NCBI GenBank assembly: GCA_913058335.1
Contig: CAJXPX010000008.1
Span: 62,001 to 126,000 of the forward strand
Origin: an uncultured Hyphomonadaceae bacterium
GTDB lineage: Bacteria > Pseudomonadota > Alphaproteobacteria > Caulobacterales > Maricaulaceae
Length of the DNA: 64,000 bases
Direction of reading: 5' to 3'
Shown here: one piece after another, positions 57,559-64,000 of the stretch
Position numbering within the stretch: the first letter of the stretch is position 1
How the letters are laid out: the number at the start of each line of letters is the position of its first letter
Notes under the pieces: model-generated
The model's input: the letters and a program-made list of their open reading frames with translations, nothing else
Told to the model about the DNA's origin: nothing
The model's database searches: none
Program-made: the position numbers and the translations under genes

Positions 57559-60141
57559 ATGTCCGAAAAAGACACATCCCGATATAACGCCGCCGAAGTC
57601 GAGCCGCGCTGGCAGAAGGTCTGGCAGGAGCGCGATATTTACCGCGCTGATGATGAGAGCGATAAACCGAAATTCTACGCGCTTGAGATGTTTCCCTATC
57701 CATCAGGCCGCATTCACATGGGCCATGTCCGCAATTACGCCATGGGCGATGTCGTCGCGCGGTATAAAAAGGCGCAAGGTTTTGAAGTCCTGCATCCTAT
57801 GGGTTGGGACGCCTTTGGTATGCCGGCTGAAAATGCGGCCAAGGAAAATGGTGGCCATCCGAAAGACTGGACTTACGACAATATCGACGCCATGCGCGCG
57901 CCCATGCAGCGCCTCGGCTTTGCTCTGGATTGGAGCCGCGAATTCGCCACGTGCGACGAAGCCTATTATAAGCAGCAACAGGCCATTTTCCTGAAATTCT
58001 GGGATAAGGGTCTGGTCTACCGCAAGACGGCCAAAGTGAATTGGGACCCGGTTGATAATACCGTCCTCGCCAATGAACAGGTCATTGACGGCAAAGGTTG
58101 GCGCAGCGGCGCCGTCGTCGAGCAACGCGACATGGATCAGTGGTTTTTCAAAATCACCAATTACGCCGAGGAGTTGCTCGAAGGTCTCGACACGCTTGAT
58201 CGCTGGCCAGAAAAAGTCCGCACCATGCAATCCAACTGGATTGGGAAGTCTGAAGGTTTGGAAATGCGGTTTGAGGGCGCTGAAGATTCGCCTGATTATG
58301 AAATTTTTACAACGCGGCCTGATACGCTTTACGGCGCAAGCTTTGTCGCCCTTTCCCCAGATCATCCAGTTGTTAAAGATTTGGCAAAAAATGATTCTAA
58401 GATTGAAAGTTTTCGGGCGGAGTGCGCGAAAATCGGGACGACTGAAGAAGCCATCGCAACCGCGCCTAAGCTAGGCTTTGATACGGGTTTGAAAGTCAAA
58501 CACCCTTTTATTGAAGGCAAAACTCTTCCTGTCTGGATTGCGAATTTTGTTCTTATGGGATACGGAACCGGCGCGATTTTTGGGTGTCCCGCCCATGACC
58601 AGCGCGATCTCGATTTTGCGCGGAAATATAATCTGGATGTCACGCCAGTTGTTTTACCCGAAGGCGAGAGCGCCGAGAATTATGATGTCGGGAACGAAGC
58701 CTATACGGGCGAAGGCACATTATTTAATTCCGGCTTTCTTAACGGCCTTGCAAAAGACGAAGGCATCTCTGCTGCCATAGAAAAAATTGAAAGTATGAAT
58801 CTCGGGAAAGGCGTCACCAATTATCGCCTGCGCGATTGGGGCGTCTCTCGTCAGCGTTATTGGGGCTGCCCTATTCCGGTTATTCATTGCGATGAGTGCG
58901 GCGCCCTGCCCGTGCCGGAAAAAGACCTACCGGTCGCCCTGCCCTATGATAATATTGACCTGACCATTCCGGGCAATCCGTTGGATCGCCACCCGACTTT
59001 TAAACATGTCGATTGCCCAAAATGCGGAAAAGCGGCGCGCCGCGAAACCGATACGCTCGATACATTTGCAGATAGTTCTTGGTATTTCGCACGTTTTGCA
59101 GGGGGCCAAGGAAACGGCCAGCCCGACGATAAACCGTTCGATAAAAAAGCGGCGAGCGAATGGCTCCCCGTCGATCAATATGTCGGCGGCGTGGAACATG
59201 CCGTGCTTCATCTTCTCTACGCCCGTTTCTTTACGCGCGGATTACGTGATTGCGGACTGCTCGACTTGCCAAGCGGCGAACCTTTTGACGGCCTGTTTAC
59301 GCAAGGTATGGTGACACATGCGGTCTTCACGGATGAAGACGGAAATTTCATTGTCCCCGCAGATGTTGATGAAAAAGACGGGCAGCTTATCAATCTTAGT
59401 TCTGGCAAGCCTGTCACGAAGGGCGACGTCATCAAGATGTCGAAATCCAAGAAAAACGTCGTCGATCCGGATGATATTATCAAAACTTACGGCGCCGATG
59501 TGGCGCGTTGGTTCGTCCTATCAGACTCCCCGCCCGAGCGAGATGTCGAATGGACGGAATCCGGCGTTATCGGGGCTTGGCGCTTTTCCAAAAAGGTTTG
59601 GTCTTTGGTTGCAAGCCTGGAGCAAAGCAATCCAATGGTTATCGCATCTGATGCCAGTGGTGACGCATTGGAACTTCGCCGATTTGCTCATAAAGCGATG
59701 GAAAAAATCACGGATGGTATCGAAGCTTTCCGCTTTAACACCTCGGTCGCGCAGATATATGAGCTCACCAACGCTCTGTCGAAGTATAAAAGCAATGACG
59801 ATGCCAAAATGGAAGCGCTCGGTATTCTTATTCGCTCTATTGCGCCTTTCATGCCGCATTTGGCCGAAGAATGTTGGCAAGCTTTAGGCGGCAAAGACCT
59901 CGTTTATCACGCGCCTTGGCCGGAGGTTGATCCGGATATGCTCGTCGAGGACACACTCACCCTGCCCGTTCAGGTCAATGGGAAGCGCCGCTCGGAAATT
60001 AATGTTCCTGCCGATATGCCAAAAGATGAAATTGAGGCGCTCGCCAGGGCGGATGAAAGCGTCATCCGGTCCATAGAGGGGCTGACTATCCGAAAAGTCA
60101 TTATTGTCCCTGGCCGGATTGTGAATATAGTAGCGAATTAG
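57559..60141 (+). CDS. leuS: Leucine--tRNA ligase
   Basis: [51 protein letters not shown] and [13 protein letters not shown]. Confidence 0.97.
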   Translation: MSEKDTSRYNAAEVEPRWQKVWQERDIYRADDESDKPKFYALEMFPYPSGRIHMGHVRNYAMGDVVARYKKAQGFEVLHPMGWDAFGMPAENAAKENGGHPKDWTYDNIDAMRAPMQRLGFALDWSREFATCDEAYYKQQQAIFLKFWDKGLVYRKTAKVNWDPVDNTVLANEQVIDGKGWRSGAVVEQRDMDQWFFKITNYAEELLEGLDTLDRWPEKVRTMQSNWIGKSEGLEMRFEGAEDSPDYEIFTTRPDTLYGASFVALSPDHPVVKDLAKNDSKIESFRAECAKIGTTEEAIATAPKLGFDTGLKVKHPFIEGKTLPVWIANFVLMGYGTGAIFGCPAHDQRDLDFARKYNLDVTPVVLPEGESAENYDVGNEAYTGEGTLFNSGFLNGLAKDEGISAAIEKIESMNLGKGVTNYRLRDWGVSRQRYWGCPIPVIHCDECGALPVPEKDLPVALPYDNIDLTIPGNPLDRHPTFKHVDCPKCGKAARRETDTLDTFADSSWYFARFAGGQGNGQPDDKPFDKKAASEWLPVDQYVGGVEHAVLHLLYARFFTRGLRDCGLLDLPSGEPFDGLFTQGMVTHAVFTDEDGNFIVPADVDEKDGQLINLSSGKPVTKGDVIKMSKSKKNVVDPDDIIKTYGADVARWFVLSDSPPERDVEWTESGVIGAWRFSKKVWSLVASLEQSNPMVIASDASGDALELRRFAHKAMEKITDGIEAFRFNTSVAQIYELTNALSKYKSNDDAKMEALGILIRSIAPFMPHLAEECWQALGGKDLVYHAPWPEVDPDMLVEDTLTLPVQVNGKRRSEINVPADMPKDEIEALARADESVIRSIEGLTIRKVIIVPGRIVNIVAN

Positions 60142-60150
60142 GAGCCTGTT

Positions 60151-60711
60151 ATGCGTAAATTTGCTGTTTTGACTGCTGTTTTTCTAGGCGTCGGCGCTTT
60201 AGGGCTGTCTGCTTGTGGTTTTACCCCAATGCACGCCCCTCAAACCCTGTCGGTAAATGGCGACCAACCCTTGGAAATGATCAGCATAGAGATGGGACCC
60301 GGCAAGGATGTGAATGATAAAGAAGCTGGTTTCTTTGTTTTACAACGTCTCCGGGACCGTATGGGGACAAAGGGGACAAAATATACTCTCACCATCTCAC
60401 CATCTTGGCGCCGTGGCCGATTGGGGATTTCTGCCAATGACGTAGCGTCTCGCTATGACGGCACAGTTGTCGCGACTTATTCTTTAAAGGATAATAAAAC
60501 AGGTAATATATTGGATACAGGCCGAGTTGTGGCCATCTCTACTTTTGCGGCCTCCAGCGATGCCTATGGCGTTATTGCCTCTAACGATACTGCCATCCAG
60601 TCAACTGCAGCCGAGGCCGCTGACCGTCTAATCGTGAAGTTGGCCGGATATTTTTCTAACGCAAAAGATACGCCCATAGACAACGTGAAAGACACGCCCG
60701 AAGACGAATGA
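60151..60711 (+). CDS. lptE: LPS assembly lipoprotein LptE
   Basis: Lipobox LGLSACGFTPMHAP; conserved leuS-lptE-holA order. Confidence 0.85.
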   Translation: MRKFAVLTAVFLGVGALGLSACGFTPMHAPQTLSVNGDQPLEMISIEMGPGKDVNDKEAGFFVLQRLRDRMGTKGTKYTLTISPSWRRGRLGISANDVASRYDGTVVATYSLKDNKTGNILDTGRVVAISTFAASSDAYGVIASNDTAIQSTAAEAADRLIVKLAGYFSNAKDTPIDNVKDTPEDE

Positions 60712-60721
60712 AGACGGCGAT

Positions 60722-61774
60722 ATGAAACTGACCGGTACGCGCGCCGCGCGATTTCTTGAAACGCCCCCCTCTGATATTATCGGAGTGTTATTTTTCGGCC
60801 CGGATCGCGGACTTGTGAAATCCCGAAGCGCGGCGCTCTCTCAAAAGTTCATGCCGAATGAAGAGGATGCCTTCGGGACAACTATCCTGACTGCGGATGA
60901 CCTTTCCGGTGACCCCGCCCGTCTCGCCGATGAAATGAGTGCGCTGTCCCTACTCGGCGATGACCGCTTGGTGAGGCTACGTTTGGATCACGAACGAAAC
61001 GGCGCGGCGATTTCCAAGCTTATCAAGCAATTTGATACAGAACCCGAAAAAGCAGAAGCAAAACTTATCATTGAAGCCGGAGATATGACGCCGCGTTCCG
61101 CTGTTCGCAAAGCCTGTGAAGCTGCCGGACATTTTGCCTCCATTGGGTGTTACGCCGCGAGCGCCAAAGATTTGGCAGAACATGTGAAATCTACTCTGTC
61201 TGACCATAGGATAGGGATTAACCCTGACGCGCTTGAGCACTGGATACCTTTACTGGAGGGCGATTACGCTCTGGCCGCAAATGAGATTGAAAAAATGGCT
61301 CTTTATAAAGGCTATGGCAAAACGCCCGATGCGGTTGTCACGCTCAGCGATATACGAGCCGTTGCGGCGGGCGGCCAAAGCGCGTCAATCGACACTATCG
61401 TGATGCAAATGATGGGCGGTGACGTAGAAGCCGCTGACGCGAGTTACCGCCGCGCCATGAGCGGAAAAATAAACCCTGTGTCTGTACTTATCGGGCTGCA
61501 ACGCCATCTTCTACGTTTAATTGAAGCCTCAATGGCCTTGGAAACTGGGGAAAATATGGGGCAAGCTCTTCGCTCGCTCCGTCCGCCTGTGTTTTCCATG
61601 CAAGAAGATTTATTCAGGCGACACCTTTCACTTTGGCCGCTGACTATGTTACGCCGCGCCTTGATACAAAGCCAAAAGGCGGAGCGAGAGATTAAAACGG
61701 CTGCCGCCCCTACTGAAGCGATTATGGGGCGATTGATACTCGCCCTTGCCTCTTACGCCGGAAAAAGGACTTAA
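60722..61774 (+). CDS. holA: DNA polymerase III subunit delta
   Basis: IIGVLFFGPDRGLVKSRSAALSQKF...LTADDLSGDPARLADEMSALSLLGDDRLVRLR; downstream of lptE. Confidence 0.9.
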   Translation: MKLTGTRAARFLETPPSDIIGVLFFGPDRGLVKSRSAALSQKFMPNEEDAFGTTILTADDLSGDPARLADEMSALSLLGDDRLVRLRLDHERNGAAISKLIKQFDTEPEKAEAKLIIEAGDMTPRSAVRKACEAAGHFASIGCYAASAKDLAEHVKSTLSDHRIGINPDALEHWIPLLEGDYALAANEIEKMALYKGYGKTPDAVVTLSDIRAVAAGGQSASIDTIVMQMMGGDVEAADASYRRAMSGKINPVSVLIGLQRHLLRLIEASMALETGENMGQALRSLRPPVFSMQEDLFRRHLSLWPLTMLRRALIQSQKAEREIKTAAAPTEAIMGRLILALASYAGKRT

Positions 61775-61779
61775 GACCT

Positions 61780-62667
61780 ATGGATGAATTTAGTCAAATG
61801 TGGACCAAAACAACGGAGCAGTTCCCGCTACTTATCGCCGGGGTTATGACTGTTGCCGCCGCTCTAGCGATACTTGTTATTGGGTGGTTGATCGCGAAAT
61901 GGATGCGCAGCCGCGTGAACAAGATCAAACTTGGAAAACACGAAATAGATCCAACCTTACGGCCAGTTATAGCGTCAGTTGTCTTCTACGTTGTCATGGC
62001 CATGACGCTTTATGCCTTTCTTATAAAGCTAGGCGTTCCGCCGGCATCTCTATTGGCTGTTTTCGGGGCTGCGGGTCTGGCCATTGGTCTTGCTCTGAAG
62101 GACACCCTTTCTAACATCGCGGCTGGCGTTATGATGTTGATCCTTCGCCCTCTTGCGGTGGGCGATTTCGTTGAAACAGACGGCTTTGCCGGGACAGTCA
62201 CCGAGCTTGGTCTTTTTGCTACTACGGTTAAATCATTTGATGGCCTGTTTATGTATGTCCCAAACTCTCAGGTTTGGACGGATAAACTTGTAAATTATGG
62301 CCGGCATCAAAATAGGAAAGCGATTATCAATATCGGCGTAGGGTATGATACAGACCTTGCAAAATGTCGGGACTTAATGTTGGAGGCGATGTCGAACTTT
62401 GAAGGCGTTATGGAAGAACCGACGCCCCCGGAAGCCTATGTCATGGGGTTTGGCGATAGCGCCATAGATATGAATTTCCGCTGCTGGATGCCAGGGGATA
62501 ACTGGTTCAAACGGGCGTCAGATTTACGCATTCATATGAAAGAAACGCTCGATAAAGCGGAAATCGAAATTCCATTTCCTCAGCGTGTTGTTACGATGAC
62601 GGAGTCTTCGTTGAAAGTAGATATGGAAATGCCAAAGAAGACTCAGACAAAGAAGTCTACAAAATAA
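61780..62667 (+). CDS. Small-conductance mechanosensitive channel (MscS family)
   Basis: PPASLLAVFGAAGLAIGLALKDTLSNIAAGVMMLILRPLAVGDFVETDGFAGTVTELGLFATTVKSFDGLFMYVPNSQVW. Confidence 0.93.
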   Translation: MDEFSQMWTKTTEQFPLLIAGVMTVAAALAILVIGWLIAKWMRSRVNKIKLGKHEIDPTLRPVIASVVFYVVMAMTLYAFLIKLGVPPASLLAVFGAAGLAIGLALKDTLSNIAAGVMMLILRPLAVGDFVETDGFAGTVTELGLFATTVKSFDGLFMYVPNSQVWTDKLVNYGRHQNRKAIINIGVGYDTDLAKCRDLMLEAMSNFEGVMEEPTPPEAYVMGFGDSAIDMNFRCWMPGDNWFKRASDLRIHMKETLDKAEIEIPFPQRVVTMTESSLKVDMEMPKKTQTKKSTK

Positions 62668-62694
62668 TAGGCTTAACCTATTGATTCGGCGGAG

Positions 62695-63657
62695 TTATCC
62701 GCCGAGTCTGCGGATAATTTCTTCGAGTTGGTCTCCGCTTTTATAACTTATTTTCAAGCTTCCGCCGGGGCCCTTATGGTTTAAATCGACCTGTAGGCCG
62801 AGCGCATCTGTCATTTTCCGTTCAAGCGCCTGAGTATCGGCATCTTTGTAATGTCGGGACTTTGGCGGCTTCCCATCGGAGTTTTTAATTCTACGCACCC
62901 AATCTTCAGCTTCGCGAACGCTCAGGTTTTTATCCGAGATTTCTTCCGCCAATGCTGACGGGTCGGGCGCTGAAATAATGGCACGTGCATGCCCCGTTGT
63001 AATATCTCCTTTTGCCAGCATATCCTGCGCTAATTTCGGGAGTTTCAGCAGGCGGAGCATATTAGTAACGTGAGAGCGTGATTTTCCGACAGCTTGGGCA
63101 ACTTCTTCTTGCTTACGGTAAAATTGCGTTATCAGGGACTCGTAGGCTTGCGCCTCTTCAATCGGGTTGAGATCTGCGCGCTGGACATTTTCAATGACAC
63201 CGATTTGAAGGACTTCTTCATCGTTCAAATCCCGGATCAGAACCGGCATAGCCGTTAATCCAGCAGCCGTCGCGGCCTGCCATCGACGTTCCCCCGCTAC
63301 AATTTGGAACCGGCTGTCATTTTCCCTTGAAAGAGGGCGCACCAAAATTGGTTGCAAAACACCTTTGCTGCGGATGGATTCGGTTAACTCTGATAACTTC
63401 TCTTTATCAAAGTAGCGCCTTGGTTGTTCCGGGTTTCGTTCTAATTTATCTATGGAAAGAAATTGAACCCGGCGACTATTCAGGTCAGGACTTTCTGGGG
63501 TTTCTGTCCCAGCTTGGTTTCTCTGGGCGCTAGAGGACGACTTTTCTTCCTCATGCGGCGTGATATCGCTCATCAATGCCGAAAGACCCCGACCTAAACC
63601 TCTGGCAGAAGACTTCTTTTTGGCAGGATTTGTCTTATCGGCAGATTGGCGACTCAT
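62695..63657 (-). CDS. parB: Chromosome-partitioning protein ParB
   Basis: ARGLGRGLSALMSD, RNPEQPRRYFDKEKLSELTESIRSKGVLQPILVRP, VAGERRWQAATAAGL, VAQAVGKSRSHVTNMLRLLKLP, GHARAII. Confidence 0.96.
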   Translation of the reverse strand: MSRQSADKTNPAKKKSSARGLGRGLSALMSDITPHEEEKSSSSAQRNQAGTETPESPDLNSRRVQFLSIDKLERNPEQPRRYFDKEKLSELTESIRSKGVLQPILVRPLSRENDSRFQIVAGERRWQAATAAGLTAMPVLIRDLNDEEVLQIGVIENVQRADLNPIEEAQAYESLITQFYRKQEEVAQAVGKSRSHVTNMLRLLKLPKLAQDMLAKGDITTGHARAIISAPDPSALAEEISDKNLSVREAEDWVRRIKNSDGKPPKSRHYKDADTQALERKMTDALGLQVDLNHKGPGGSLKISYKSGDQLEEIIRRLGG

Positions 63658-63696
63658 AGTATAAACCTTTGTAATTATTAGACTATATTTATTTCT

Positions 63697-64000
63697 CTAA
63701 GTCCTTGATCGACTATGACGGGAAAGAATTTCTGCGGCTAGTTCTTTATAAGCAACTGATCCCGCACAGTTTGGGTCATATGTTATGACAGGCTCTCCAA
63801 ATGAGGGAGCCTCCGCAATCCTTACATTACGTGGGATTAGCGTTTTAAACACCGCCCGTCCCAGATGCTGCCTGACATCATCGGCCACTTGAGATGAAAG
63901 CCGGTTTCTTTGGTCATACATTGTAAGCATGACGCCATCTATGACAAGATTAGGGTTAAGATTGGCCTTTGCCATCTCGACGGTTTTTAATAATTGGCTT
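63697..64000 (-). CDS. parA: Chromosome-partitioning ATPase ParA, C-terminal part (truncated by window)
   Basis: Frame open to the window end: SQLLKTVEMAKANLNPNLVIDGVMLTMYDQRNRLSSQVADDVRQHLGRAVFKTLIPRNVRIAEAPSFGEPVITYDPNCAGSVAYKELAAEIL. Confidence 0.93.
   Translation of the reverse strand, partial: SQLLKTVEMAKANLNPNLVIDGVMLTMYDQRNRLSSQVADDVRQHLGRAVFKTLIPRNVRIAEAPSFGEPVITYDPNCAGSVAYKELAAEILSRHSRSRT

Overview
The window is a 64 kb chromosomal segment that looks alphaproteobacterial (Caulobacterales/Hyphomonadaceae-like, judged from gene content and order). It is dense with core genes. The recognisable blocks are tsaB(partial)-rimI-fur; miaB; phoH-ybeY-corC-lnt-xre-trmB; rimP-nusA-ylxR-infB-rbfA-truB-rpsO-pnp; lpoA-like/rsmI-yraN; rph; hrcA-grpE; mutM; rpsT-dnaA; dnaN-recF; leuS-lptE-holA; and parB-parA(partial). 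Accessory or less-explained genes sit between these blocks. I saw no rRNA, tRNA, CRISPR array, prophage or classical IS. The observations most worth a second look are: (1) a solitary DUF559/Vsr-like endonuclease gene bracketed by inverted copies of a GAGGGG-type palindromic repeat, about 540 bp in total, which looks like a minimal nuclease-plus-repeat element; (2) a roughly 250 nt non-coding region between pnp and an ABC-F gene with many potential helices and a 15-bp stem, a candidate structured RNA; (3) a tandem-MarR regulator gene flanked by three copies of TTGAANTTTCAA; (4) a promoter, hairpin and terminator arrangement just upstream of rimP-nusA that could be an attenuator; (5) four GANTC sites within 79 bp upstream of dnaA; (6) a vanadium haloperoxidase-like gene with a BON-MscS gene and a lipoprotein/beta-barrel gene between trmB and rimP, with metK absent from its usual neighbourhood; and (7) an MgtC gene overlapping a possible CYTH-like gene. 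All calls are from reading the sequence; no database search was run.
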